DNA from: Cornus controversa | Lineage: Eukaryota > Streptophyta > Magnoliopsida > Cornales > Cornaceae | DNA: 64,000 nt | NCBI GenBank assembly: GCA_026545225.1 | Contig: CM048852.1 | Coordinates: 58,907,146-58,971,145 of the forward strand | Reading direction: 5' to 3' | Shown here: positions 23,699 to 35,590 of the stretch, piece after piece | Numbering within the stretch: the stretch's first letter is position 1 | How the letters are laid out: each line of letters opens with the position of its first letter | Position numbers and translations under genes: made by a program | Notes under the pieces: generated by a model | Told to the model about the DNA's origin: nothing | What the model saw: the letters and a program-made list of their open reading frames with translations, nothing else | Databases searched by the model: none

Positions 23699-23878
23699 TT
23701 TAGTTCAGTTGGGATTTAAATTTTATATATACACACACATATTGTATTAGATCAATATAGCCCTCTATTAATTTATTTTATAGATATAAAATTAGTTCAG
23801 CTAGAATTTAAATTATATATATATACAAACACATTATATTAGATCAATATAGTCCTCTATTAATTTATTTTGTAGTTT
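23699..23878. repeat. Tandem duplication, two copies of about 90 bp
   Basis: TTTAGTTCAG(T/C)T(G/A)G.ATTTAAAT, an AT run, TAGATCAATATAG(C/T)CCTCTATTAATTTATTTT is repeated head to tail within the Helitron. Confidence 0.88.
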
Positions 23879-23944
23879 TTTATTCAATAAAAGTGTCACC
23901 AAATTCAGTGATTCACTCTCGCTTCACAAGACTTACATAATTTC

Positions 23945-26440
23945 TAATGAAAATGTAAGTAGAGTGAAGCATAGATATAACAGTGTGCATAAGGAGTATG
24001 AGCTAAAGTTTAACAGTGATACCACAATTGAAGTTGAGAAGCTTGAAGTTGTAAGTTTAGAAAAAATATAATATAATTTTGTGGACTTTAAGGACTTGAA
24101 CAAGGACATTGATAAAAAAAATAAAAAAACTATAAGTTTTTTTCTTTTTCTTTTAACTCTTTACTCTCTACTCTCCTTATATATACTTTCTTTAATATAT
24201 AAATTTATAAGTTTAGGGTCCGTTTGGTAACTGTTTATGTGTTTGTGTTTATTGTTTAAGTATTTATATAAACAGTGTTTATGTTACGATTTTGTTTATC
24301 CATAAACATGAGTGTTGTTTGATAACGAAAAAACGTTTGACTTATTTTAATTTTTTTTTTTTTAGCATGGTTGCCCCTAAGTAACTATTTCTTATTATCA
24401 AGTATATTAGTAATTATTCATATTGTATCCAATATTTTTTTTAAGGCAATTGATACTCTTTAATTCTGTCCACATTGGATAATTCTAATATTTTGATCGT
24501 TGTATCAAATAATAGTCTTTTATAATTTTTTTCTTTTCATTTTCTCACTTTTAGTTTCAATTTTTAATTAAAATAATATAATCACCATTTTAGATAAAAA
24601 AGAAAAAAAAAGTTTTTTTTTTTTTTTTTATAAACATAAATAATAAACATCATTTTGGTGTTTAGGATTTAAAGGCTTATGAACAGTGTTGTTTTAAAAA
24701 CATTTATACAATTTATAAACAAAACAAAAATTATCAAACATGTTTATTCTAAAAATTTGTTTTTATAAACAATAAACACTAAACATAAACGGTTACCAAA
24801 CGGGCCCTTAATTTTTACTCTTGCTAAATACTTTGGGAATCGTTATTGAAGCATATCATGCATTCCACATAGCTAAAAAGAACAATGGAGGGACATCCAA
24901 ATTGCGAGACATCATTATAATGGATATGAGGTACATCATTACAACATTACATAAATGCTCATAATTACAATTATAAATTATTGAATTAATTATTTTTTAT
25001 AACAGTTCAAGAACAATTACTTTGACATTGTGGGACGATGTTGCTGAAAATGAAAAAAATTTGATAATAAAGCTAATAAATGAAAGACCTATTATCACCG
25101 TTACATATTTGTCAATCAACACATTCAAATGTAACTTATCACACAACATTGAAATTATTCACTTTATATTTTTTATTATATTTAAATGAACATAAAATAA
25201 AAAATAATATTATATTTCAGTTTTGTGTCTTCAAACAAAACCGGGATCTACATTATAAATTAACATGAAAATTGAAAGAATCAACACGTTACAATATTAG
25301 TTGGTTATTTATTTCTTCTTCTTACATTAGGTTTAATTATTTATTTTACTTAAAAAATATCATAACTGGTAGGACATGATTGGTGGAAGTTAATCCACTA
25401 TTAATAGTTAAAAAATCAAACAGAAAATACACAAAAATTATAACTTTCTTTGTTCATGAAATCTATAATAAGGTCTAATTAATGATTGTGTGTTTGTATA
25501 TTTGTATGCATCAACAACATATTGCTGCAATAATTTATTATGTTTTAACATGTTTGAAGAAAACGTAAATGACAAAGATATAGATGCTCTCATTTCAAGT
25601 TCAAAATATAAATTATTCGAAGAGGCTGAAAAACTCTCACTTCAAGACATAATTGAAAAATTCGCAAAGGCATTTAAAGTATTAAATTAATATTAATATT
25701 ATTTTATATATTCATTTAATTTTTCTTTATTATATCACATATAATTAATTTCTGTTAAAAAAAAATATTTTGTCACTCAACTTACAAAAAACACATTACT
25801 TTTTTTAAGCAAGAATTATAGAGATTAAAAATGCATCTGAACCATGGTACAATGCATGTAAGCAACTCAAAAAGAAAGTTAAAGTACAAAAGGATGGACT
25901 CAGTTGTACTAATTGCAATACAAAAGACGTTAAATGCTTTCAAGGTATTATTATATCTTTAAACATTCTATTTCTTTTAAAAAAAATTACAATATGACAA
26001 ATATGTCATTTTTTTTTATTATTATGTATCAATGAAGTATAATTATTTATGCAGATTTATGATGCAATTTCGAGTCAAAGATATAACAAATAGTGCATAT
26101 CTAACAATATTTGATGATTCTCGATTATTAATAAATTATTCACTAGATGAGCTAATACTGTTTAAAAATTAGGTAATACTTTTTTTCCCACTCATAAAAT
26201 TTATTGATAAAACAATTCATTTGAAATGTATCAATATTACTAAAATAAATTTGTTATTTTTGTAGGATGAGGAGATGAATGAATTTTACGACAAAGTGAC
26301 AAGTTACAAAAGAAAATTGTTTCTTTTTATGATCAAGATAGACAACAGTAAAAATGACATAATCAAAAATAGTTTTGTGATGACAGCTATCAAAGAATTT
26401 CACTTGAAAATGATTTATTTGAAGAAGAACTCAAAAATAT
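23945..26440 (+). pseudogene. RPA1-like (replication protein A large subunit) remnant carried by the Helitron
   Basis: Four or more exon-like blocks occur in RPA70 order. At about 23960-24060 is RYNSVHKEYELKFNSDTTIE, like DNA-binding domain A. At about 24890-25070 are GGTSKLRDIIIMDM and TLWDDVAENEKNLIIKL, like domain B. At 25549-25690 is a linker (DIDALISS.. EEAEKLSLQDIIEKF). At about 25810-26160 comes the zinc-ribbon domain C (WYNACKQLKKKVKVQKDGL, CTNC, then FRVKDITNSAYLTIFDDSR), and at 26270-26430 a C-terminal part (RKLFLFMIKIDN, NSFVMTAIKEF). RPA binds single-stranded DNA. One expected zinc cysteine appears to be Leu (CKQL), the domain A and B blocks are split by a MITE, and no continuous set of good splice sites joins the blocks, so I call it a pseudogene. 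Confidence 0.75.
24216..24807. mobile_element. Tourist-like (PIF/Harbinger-type) MITE, 592 bp, nested in the Helitron
   Basis: The ends GGGTCCGTTTGGTAACTG and (reversed) GGGCCCGTTTGGTAACCG form inverted repeats extending about 45 bp. The direct repeat TTA flanks both sides (24213-24215 and 24808-24810), as for PIF/Harbinger elements. No transposase is present. An inverted, eroded relative lies at 11883-12345. Confidence 0.9.
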
Positions 26441-26729
26441 AAAAAGGATAAAGTGTTGAGAATTTTCAAAAGAATAGTAATAGAGGAATGGTTAGAATTA
26501 TACCTTTTGATTTCTTATAGTTTACACTTGATTCCTTCCATGTAAATAAAAGTTAACTTATAGTTTTATTTTTTTCAACAAGTGAGTTTATATTACTAAG
26601 GTTACATAATTGGAAATAATTTTTGGTGTTTTAATTAATGTGTTTGGATGTGATAATAGTTTTGAATGTTTTGAGTATTATAATAAAATTTTAATTTATT
26701 TTTTATCCGTGCATCGCGCTTTAAACTAG

Positions 26730-27739
26730 TATATATATATGGCCTCCTTTTTCAATACTTGTCTATTTGGTAGACCAAATACTCTGCATTAGAAAAAGTT
26801 CAATTATGCTAAATAATCAATTTTATTTTCTAAAGAGTGTGGAATCAACTAAATTTAACTAAGAAAGCTTAAAATTTTAGTTGATACGATGAAAGAGAGA
26901 ATTTTGAATATCAGCGTTGCATGTTTGGGTCTAGATGGGTTTGAAGTATAGCCCATCCCAGCCAAAATACATGGATGGTAGTAGCCCAACATTTCTTCAC
27001 CTGGACCTTGGTGATCTCTGGGAAGTCATGAATTATATTGAGTTTGCCTTTACACCAGGACCAAGCCCAGCCCAGCCCAAAATTCAATTAATTGTACTGA
27101 CATTTTCAATTTAAAAATAGAAAGATAAAGTCAAATGAGTTCTTCACTGGGCCCAACCCAACCCAACCCAACCCAACCCAAACTTAAGCAAGAACACTAT
27201 TGTGCCAATCCCCAAATTGCAAACCCTCTTAATAATATTATTGTTGTTTTATTGCATGAGAATGAACAAAATTCAACCCAACTGCTTAATTCTCAAAGAG
27301 TAAACCAATATTTGTATTTTAATCTAGTTAGGCAACTAAATCCAACATGCTTTAGGGCTTAAGTACCATAAGTTATTAGGTTTTCCTTTTAATAAATAAT
27401 AATAATAATAATTCACCTTCAGCCTTTAAACCTGTGAATGCTTTCAAATTTATATATATATATATATAAAAAGTATATAATAATTTAGTATTAAAGCCTT
27501 TAAAACAATAATATTGGGTATGAGTCTTAGTAATGTTCCATACATGTGAATCCAAAAGAAAGATAAGATTCTGGGTGCAATTAAGATGGTCCAATGGGAT
27601 CTCATTTCATAGGGACACCCACACATGCCCCATAGATGTTCTCTTAAGGAAGGACACTGTATTTGGTGTTGGAGTGGGTGGTGGCACTTAGAAAATTCAC
27701 ACTACTTAAACTCCCTTAGGAAAGTGCCCTTTGTTACAA

Positions 27740-27778
<39 letters not shown>

Positions 27779-28430
27779 GTACTCATTAATAATTCAAAAC
27801 CATTAGTGGTGTTGTTATTGATATTTTAAAAAGATAACAAAGACTAACAAAACAAGGTTATTTTAAAAACAAAACAAAGTGCATGAACCCCAAACTAATA
27901 GTTGAAAAAAGAACCCCAAACTAATGCATTAATAATTAACTAGAACAAAAAAAGAAACCTCAGTACAAGCTGGCAAAATGTTTTTTATTACTAGTATTAT
28001 TATTATTTTATTATCTAGGAACAAAAAGTAGGAAAAAAAATATTGTATGGAAGCAGCACCACTTTCAATATTTATGCAGTGTTCTTATCTTTATTGTATC
28101 CATGATGGTATTGAACAATTCAAATGATTGCTTCACTCTGATGAAAGGGGCTTAGATAATCAAATGGCCTAATTTGATAGTCAGAGCCACTATTGAACGT
28201 TCATGTGAAGGATAAATCACCACCATTTCTATGATTCTTGAAAACTTGGACCGACTTGGATTGACCCAAAAATAAAAAAAATTAAATTAAATTAAAAAAA
28301 TTAAATTAAAATATAATATTGGAAGGATGAATATTGGGTCCATGTCAATATATATATATTATATATATATATACACACACACACACATATGTGATACTCT
28401 ATATATTTATTAGTTTGAATTTTCTTATGG
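26730..28430. other. Intergenic with simple repeats
   Basis: No gene was recognised. It holds a (CCAAC)n run at 27152-27180, AAT/ATA trinucleotide repeats at 27739-27775, a TTAAA-type repeat near 28277-28315 and a TA/CA run at 28350-28386. A short frame at 27135-27362 only reads through the CCAAC run. Confidence 0.7.
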
Positions 28431-28448
28431 AGAGCTTAACCCCACGAC

Positions 28449-28600
28449 AGTACCATTCCCATCTTCTTTAGCCGACAAGAATCATGATTTGAAAACTCAG
28501 AAGAAAAGAAGATTTTCTGTTATTAAGAGAAATCTTTCCTTGGAATGATAGAGATTGGGACCATCCCATTTTAATGAACATTTAGTGTCATTTTGCTCTT
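28449..28600. repeat. Diverged duplicate of 33074-33210
   Basis: Shared blocks in the same order are CATTCCCAT.TTCTT, GACAAGAATCATGATTTGAAA (GGCAAG.. in the partner), CTTCCTTGGAAT and TTGGGACCAT. This looks like an old segmental duplication rather than a defined element. Confidence 0.7.
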
Positions 28601-28957
28601 TCTTTTTTCCTTTTTCTTTTTTCCACTGTGGGGGAGACGTTTGACTTTTGTACAAATGGTTAAACGAATTGAATACGAGTTCAACCAAGTCCAATTTTGA
28701 TTTGATGCTCAGTGTGAAATATTGACATTTGACCATTCTAGAAATGTGAATTTTTTGTTATTTAAGTATTTATTGTCATGCATAAAACTCATCACAAATA
28801 CAGTATAATTTAACGACAGAGTTTATCAAGGGTATGATAGTTATAATAATATCATTATCATCTTTTCTTTAATTCTATACGAATGGAATCCGTTATGAAT
28901 TCTCTCACTAGCCAAAATTAGAAAAACTATTAATAATTTGTTTTCAAGGAACTCACA

Positions 28958-29300
28958 CTAATAAAATCTTTGATTAATTAAAGAGAACATCCAACATAAT
29001 ATTGGACCGGACCACTGAAGATTCTCAATATTTTCGTCCACTAAAGGACTTGAAAAAATATGAGCAGCCATGGAGTGAGCAACCTTATTGGCACCAGGAG
29101 GAACATGGACCAATGACCAATGGCTATGTTGATGGAGGATCACAGCAATATCATGACTGCTCGAACGAGGCACAATGAACACTCTTCACATACAGATGGA
29201 CCGGAGACGCACGAACACAAGAAAAGATGAGATGCCGTACTGTCTCGACACCGGAAGACCACGGTGGTGGAGATTAGGAATCACCGGAATTGCTCCCTTC
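28958..29300 (-). pseudogene. LINE (non-LTR retrotransposon) 3' fragment: zf-RVT and RNase H-like remnants
   Basis: On the minus strand at about 29250-29180 one frame reads VETVRHLIFSCVRASPV, like the zf-RVT block of plant LINE polyproteins. A second frame (29182-28958) reads SHDIAVILHQHSHWSLVHVPPGANKVAHSMAAH, like the end of the plant RNase H-type domain (HVPRxxNxxAHxLA). The pieces are close together but in different frames, with most of RNase H missing. It is a dead fragment. No reverse transcriptase core was seen. Confidence 0.72.
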
Positions 29301-29907
29301 AAACACAACCAAGGGAAGTGACCAACATTGCCAAACACTCCGCCATATTCTACTCCTCCGATGCAACGAAATACTAGAATTTCCAGCATCATTGGACACC
29401 GGAACCTCAGTCTTTTTCCTTGATACATTTCATGATTATACAACTATAAGGGATCTTATTAGAATCATGTGTCACCATGGAGTCATGTACCACAAGAAAT
29501 CAAAATATGGTTCTCTATATTAAGTTTAATTAGAAGCCCCTTATCATGGATTTAAGTTCATATGATCATCATCCATCTTATAGAAGGAAAGGGAAAATTT
29601 TCATGTCATAGCAAAAAAATCAAATCCATAACAACGTGAAAGCTGGGTAGAGAGTTCTAGTCTTTTGGAGAGCATGTGGAATTTTTTTTGCCATGACAAA
29701 AAAAATAAAAATCTATAACAAAGGAGTCCGGCCCAGATTAGAATATTTTTGATGGTGCATTTTTTAAAGTCCTTCAAATAGTAAACTAGAATGAAATATA
29801 GAATGTTTTATATATGTCCCCCTCTAATATCCCTGTTTTTTTTTTTTTAGTTTTTCTTGCTAATGGATTGATTTGGTAAGTTTTTCCAACATCCACAAAT
29901 GCTATTA

Positions 29908-30850
29908 TGTTGCGTTTGGTACACGTAAATGACATGAAATGAAGATGAAAATAGAATGAGAATGAAAATGGAATGGAATAACCATTCTCATTCTATTGTT
30001 TGGTTGCAAATATGAAATGCGGTGCGAATGAAATAAATTTTAAATCAAATTCTCCAAAATACCCCTCTTAGTGACAAATAAATTAAACCAACAAATATGT
30101 ATTGGTGGAAGAAGGTGGTGATGTGGAGGTGGTGGAGGAAGGTGGCGATGTGGTAGTGGTGGTGCGGTAGGGGTGGTGGTGACAATGTGGAGGTGGAGTG
30201 GTGTAGTGGGGGTGACGGTGGAGGAAGGTAATGATATGATGATGGTGTGGTAGGGGTGGCGGCGGCGATGTGGAGGTGGTGGAGTGGTGTGGTGGGGATG
30301 ACGGTGGAGGAAAGTGGCGATGTGGCAGTGGTCGGTAGGGGTGGTGGCAGTGATGTGGAGGTCGTGGCAGTGTTGTGGTAGGGGTGGCAGTGGATGTGGT
30401 GGTGTGGTGGTGGAGGAAGGTAGCGGTGGTGGCGGCGATGGTGGAAGGTGGCGATATGGAAGTGGTGGTGTGGTGGAGTAGGAAGGTGACGATGTGGGGG
30501 TGGAGGTGGTGGTATAGCCTGTGGTAGTGGTGGAGGTGGTGGTATAGCCGGTGGTAGTGGTGGTGGTGGTGGTAAAGCCGGTGTAGTGGTGGTGGTGGTG
30601 GTAAAGCCAATGTAGTGGTGGTGGTAGTGATGGAGGTGAATGATTTTTTGGTCATATGATTTTTTTTTTTTAATCTTACTGGGAATGGAATGTCCATTCC
30701 ATAGGTTTAACTATAGAATGAATTTTCATTCATGAGAATGAATTTTTATTACAAGGGAATGACCATTCTCACCTTAAAATTCATACCAAACAAATGAATT
30801 GTTGGAATGAGCATTCAATTCTATTCCATTCTTGTGTACCAAACGTAGCA
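29908..30850. mobile_element. Tourist-like MITE with an internal G-rich minisatellite
   Basis: The ends TGTTGCGTTTGGTACAC and (reversed) TGCTACGTTTGGTACAC are inverted repeats, with TTA direct repeats on both sides (29905-29907 and 30851-30853). The arms are rich in GAATGGAATG and CATTCTCATTC blocks. The centre is occupied by the GGTGGT array at about 30105-30640. No transposase was seen. Confidence 0.88.
30105..30640. repeat. G-rich minisatellite (GGTGGT/GATGTGGAGGTGG family)
   Basis: About 540 bases are built from GGTGGTGGAGG, AAGGTGGCGATGTGG and GGGGTGGTGG variants, almost free of C on the plus strand. The minus strand reads as a Pro/Thr/His/Ser-rich frame (30697-30083), which I take as an effect of the repeat. 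The plus strand has many closely spaced GG runs. Confidence 0.93.
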
Positions 30851-31218
30851 TTAAAGTTTTCTTAACTATTTTTGTTACACTTTTTCCTAACTTTGATCAT
30901 CTATCTATTATATAGAAACAAATATATGAGGGTGTATGTGTGTATGTATATATTAGTATAACCTAACAATTGGATTTAATAGTTTTAACTTCTAAGATAA
31001 GGTAAATTATACTGACTTCCTCTGAGGTTCAGTCAATATACACTGCTCTCTCCTCTTATTTATTATATTACACTAACCTCTCTTGAAATTTGAATACGAG
31101 ATAACACAAATTTTTTTTTCGTTAGTAGTCAACACAGTCAATGACAAAAAATTATGATGTTAGGAATTTGTATATTTTAAATTCCAGTTCTATTCTTAAG
31201 AAGCATGTAAAGATGTAG

Positions 31219-31650
31219 TGCCGGTTTGGGGGAGTTTTCTAGAGGATTGAAACGGGCTTCCAAGCCCTACAAGTCATTTCCAAAAAAATGTTAGTGTTTG
31301 GTGAAATAAGAAAAATGGACTTCTAATGAAAATCGAAGTCCTAAAATGTCTATTCAAAGGAAGTTGGAAAAACTTACTTTTGAAAGAAAATCAGAATTAT
31401 TTTAAGTAATAAATTTTATAGACAATCTTGCTTCTATTTATTCCGTAAAACTTGCCTATTAAGAGTAATTATTAAGGATAAATTTGTCAAGTTAAAAATG
31501 TGTTAATTGTGGAAGGAATTTCAAAATATGCATTCACCAAACAACTTTTTTCTTTTAAATTCCTTTTTATTGAAATCATTTTTCAAAGGTTCTTTAAATG
31601 GAAGGAATTTTAAAATCAGGAAGCTCCTCCAAATCACATGAAATACTTAG
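31219..31650. mobile_element. Probable MITE, about 430 bp, imperfect TIRs
   Basis: The left end GCCGGTTTGGGGGAGTTTTC and the reversed right end GTGATTTGGAGGAGCTTCCTG are similar. Inner arms also pair (GAAGT.. AAATTCC blocks). No clean target duplication was found. Confidence 0.5.
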
Positions 31651-33073
31651 ATACCTTTTTTAACTGAATAAAGTTGACAAAATTATCTCCTTCTTCTTCT
31701 CATTTCAAAAAACCAAAATTTGATCTCCAATGAAGGTTGCCAGCGATAATTTCTGGTGGCAAGAAAGAGAAGTGATAAGATTTTTTTTTTCTCTTCTTTT
31801 TTCTTTTCATTATCACCCTCTCCCTAGTTTCTCTCTTTTCACTTAATTTAACCAAGAGTTAGGATCTTGAAATTATAGGTTTAATTGTGTGGCTTGGTTT
31901 CAATGGAACACATATGTGGTTTCGGAATTGGGTTTAGAAAATTAGGGTTAAATTATTTGAATTGAAAATTCTGAGTTCAGTTTATGTAATAAAATTTTAT
32001 TTTTTCTTTTTAATTCTTTTTTTATGTTTTTAAAAGTCACAGTACAAAAGTTCGTTATTTTGATTACATACATAAATATATACACACACTAGTATACAAA
32101 AATATATAGCCAAATAGCCAACCCATATATAAAAGTTAGTAGCAAGCCAACCCATTTATATTTTTCAATTTATAGCTACATCTCTAAAAAATTACTGTTG
32201 CTTACTGATTACATACATAAATACAAATCCATTTCAATTCATGATTTTTTTTTGTTAAATTTGTGAATAGCAGACTCTTCACTTATTTATTTAAACTACA
32301 ATTGGGTTTAAGTTGTCAAAAATATTTTATTTTTCATCAATTTTAGATTTTATTTTCTAAATAAATTTTGAGCTCACCGGTGTCGTTAATGGCAGTGAAG
32401 TTAAAGGAGAATGGTGAGCATTGGATAATCTTGTCTTTTCGCTTGACTTTATTTACGAACTAAAATAATTTAAAAAAAAAAAAGACAAAAAGATAACTTT
32501 GTTACTTTCGTTAACGATATCTACGTAATAACTTTGATAAGAAAAGTTAATGTAATTTGATAAATAAGAAGGAATTAATGTCAGTATTTATTAACTAAAC
32601 CCCAAATAAAATCAGTGTAATTTACCCTTTAAGATATATTAAAAGTAACTTTTACTTTATTTTTGTAATCTCAACGAGAATCTCGACAAATACAATATTG
32701 TGTTTATATTAGTTGATTGTACCATGTACATTGTATAATTTTCTTCTCTTTTTTACTTTAATATACCATGCATAATGGGAAGGTATGTTCTGTTGAGTGG
32801 ATTAGGTCTCGCGCGGTACTCAAAGAATGACATTGGAAAGTGCTCTTTGTTTCGAAATAATATTTTTCCAGATTTAATGGTTATAAATTATAATTGCATT
32901 AGTACTGACTACTGATATCTTGAGTAGATATTACTCATTAAGATATCGAAGACCAACAGTAGATGGAAAGCCTAAATTAAATACATTAAAAATGAACAAA
33001 GAAACGTAAAACTGAATGTGTGTTGGGTCCGTATCAACACCAAATACAAGGATAAGCACACACTCAGAGGATC
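31651..33073. other. Intergenic, no gene recognised
   Basis: AT-rich. A short segment at 32838-32860 (TTGGAAAGTGCTCTTTGTTTC) resembles 27719-27740. Confidence 0.6.
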
Positions 33074-33210
33074 GATCATTCCCATGTTCTTCACCCGGCA
33101 AGAATCATGATTTGAAAGCTACTAAGCAAGGAAGAATCCCTTTGTTTTTAAGAGCAAATCCTTCCTTGGAATAAGACATTGGGACCATTTCATTCCATTT
33201 CAAATGAATA
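33074..33210. repeat. Diverged duplicate of 28449-28600
   Basis: Same block order as its partner; see that entry. A TA microsatellite follows at 33228-33244. Confidence 0.7.
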
Positions 33211-33603
33211 GCAACTGCAATTTGCATATATATATATATATATAAGATTATTTGGTACGCTCTGTCTATGATTTCTTCCTCCTTTTTTTTTTACCCCCAC
33301 CCAATGGATTAGGTCAGTGATTACAGAAAAAGGGTTAGAAAGTTTTTTTTTATATATAACTTGCTCAAGTAAAATACTTAAACCTTTGAGTTAAGAAAGC
33401 ATTGTAATTGAATCACATGTCATTATAAAACCTAGCTATATATATTACACAAAATTCTCTGAGTAATACTGTATTTTGGAATTAAGTACCTCAAAGACGA
33501 AAAGGTAACTCTATCACAATTAAAAAATATTCGTGGTTTCGATCACAATTAAGAAATCATTGCTATCTCGTAGCAACCTGATCCATATGAGAGTATATTT
33601 AAA

Positions 33604-33784
33604 GAGCAATGCTACACGTCATGAAAATATTTCATGAATTTTTATCTTGAATGATATGGCAATTAAATGGTGAGTTAGTATTGGTGGGATTCCCCCTATA
33701 CACGGAATGTCAATGGTATTATCACTTGTCACATCATTCATGAAGACAATTCATGATAAAATTTTATGACGTTTAATATTTCCC
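33604..33784. mobile_element. MULE-type MITE with 9 bp target duplication, copy 2
   Basis: It is 181 bp. It starts GAGCAATGCTACACGTCATG and ends (reversed) GGGAAATATTAAACGTCATA. Internally GTTAGTATTGGTGGGATT and ATACACGGAATGTCAATGG match copy 1 at 15638-15849. It is flanked by an exact 9 bp repeat ATATTTAAA (33595-33603 and 33785-33793). Confidence 0.92.
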
Positions 33785-33823
33785 ATATTTAAATATGCAT
33801 TTTGGAAGAGCTGCAAATAATAA

Positions 33824-33857
<34 letters not shown>

Positions 33858-34380
33858 GTTTTTTAGATGAGCATTCCAATCCCGCGGTGGGGGGGCGCTT
33901 TTTGAGTTTTATTGCCTACAATGGTATGCATTTTTTCTGGTAAGTTTCCAATATCAGCTAATGGGATTGGGGTTGTCATAACTACTACTGTATTAGATTA
34001 CACTTTTATACGTGTATGTGTGTGTGTGTATATATAACCAGAAACTAGATTTAGTATCTTAAAGATAGACTAGAGTAGCCTTTTACTTTGATTAATTGTA
34101 TAATCTGAACGTGGATCTCAACAAGTAACAGCATCCGTTATAATTGATGCCCTGAATGATAGTGCTTTGTGCCACACGTCTGTTCACAAATTATATATAG
34201 ATTTACTTTACTTTATAACTGTACCTCCCACTAAACACTAGAACAACTATGGTCTCTAGAGGCCATACACACACACATATATATGTGCATACATGCACGT
34301 ATCTATAGTGAGAATAACAACAGTCAATGTGGACTACTATTAGCGATTAACAAGGTTGCTTAAAAACCGATTAAAATATA

Positions 34381-34910
34381 GGAATTATTACAAATACATG
34401 GAATTTTGGAGTTTTATTTATCATTTCATGGGATCAAAGTCATAAAATTTTTTAAAAATAGATTTGACTAAAATGCTTACGTGAACATGAAAAATTATGT
34501 TTTGCAATTTCTTAAGTGGTTATTTTTAGTGATATGATCTGCACATAAAGTAGTATATAAATGTACAAAACATTGCACCTCTGAGCACAAAAGTAATATT
34601 TATATGCACAAAAGTAGTTCTTAAATGTAAATAATTTGTAAGTGGACTTTTTAAAAAAAAAATTACAAGTTGTTTATTTTTAAAAATCACTTTTATCAAC
34701 AGAGGTACAATGTTTTGTGTGTACTACTTTTTTTGTAAGTTATTTGACTCATTTTACTAAAAATGACAATTTAGGCATGAGAAACTGTGAAACATTTTTT
34801 TCATATTCATATCAGCATTTTAGTTAAATCCATGTTTTTAAAACTTTATGACTTTGACTCCATCAAATGATAAATAGCAATCTAAAAGTCCATGTATTTG
34901 TAATAATTCC
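34381..34910. mobile_element. 530 bp foldback element with arms of about 260 bp
   Basis: The left arm starts GGAATTATTACAAATACATGG; the right end reversed starts identically. Pairing continues inward through TTTATCATTTCATGGGATCAAAGTC and ACAAAACATTGCACCTCTG almost to the centre near 34650. It is flanked by TAAAATATA and AAAAATATA (8 of 9 identical). The RNA from either strand would form a near-complete hairpin. Confidence 0.88.
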
Positions 34911-35567
34911 AAAAATATATGAGATACATTAAAAAGGTTCCATTTCCAACCAAAAAAAAAAAGAAAAAAAATTATCGTTTGTTAAGTGTAAGGGCTTCAG
35001 ATAACTACAAAAAGCATGTTATCATCTGAAAGCAACCTCTTTTAACTCCATTTTTGTAAAACAATTATTAGGAAACTGTTTTTTAGTTTTCTAAAAAAAA
35101 ATCTCGAAAAAACTAAATTAAGTGGGCTCTAAAATTTTGACTGTGTAGTCAAGTGAGTACATAGTATGTTAATTTGGAAAACTTGTACTTGATGTTTGCT
35201 CGAGGGACCAGTTATGTCATCTCATTAGATTCCTAGAAAATTATTTTCTTTTTTATTTGCTGTTCAGAATTTTCTTTATATACACATTGGGATGAAAGAA
35301 AAATGGAAAAAACAAATTATGTTGTTCCCACATATATATTTTGAATTGTTCATGACATGACAAAGGTTCATGTCCATGAATTGGCTTCGAATTGATCCAA
35401 ACGTAAAATGATTCTCATACTCTTGCTGAGTTTGCTTCCATATGGACGGGTTTGTTGTGTTTTATACTTTGTGGTTCTTTGGATGGACTTATTTGAACTT
35501 TATATAGGTGCATTTTTGTGTTTCAATTATTTATATCAAAAACAAAATAAATCATCGATGAAGGTCA

Positions 35568-35590
35568 TTAGGTTTAGGTTTAGGTTTAGG
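35568..35590 (+). repeat. Short telomere-like TTTAGG run
   Basis: TTAGGTTTAGGTTTAGGTTTAGG gives three to four hexamers. Plant telomeres use TTTAGGG, so this is telomere-like only. Confidence 0.8.

Larger units (their letters stand above)
22518..26729 (+). mobile_element. Helitron, 4.2 kb, with RPA1-like remnant and nested MITE
   Basis: The 5' end is A|TCTATACTACTATTAAAAGT and the 3' end is ATCCGTGCATCGCGC then TTTAAACTAG|T. Helitrons start TC, end CTAG or CTRR after a short GC-rich hairpin, and insert between A and T without target duplication; all of this is seen, though the 3' hairpin (GTGCATCGCGC) is imperfect. Inside is a decayed RPA1-like gene (23945-26440), a typical companion gene of plant Helitrons. 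No Rep/helicase gene is visible, so the copy is non-autonomous. A Tourist-like MITE (24216-24807) landed inside it later. Confidence 0.8.

Noticed and set aside
30083-30697. 204-residue Pro/Thr/His-rich frame on the minus strand
   Set aside because: It is the translation of a GGT-type minisatellite inside a MITE. No signal peptide, domain or gene structure supports it.
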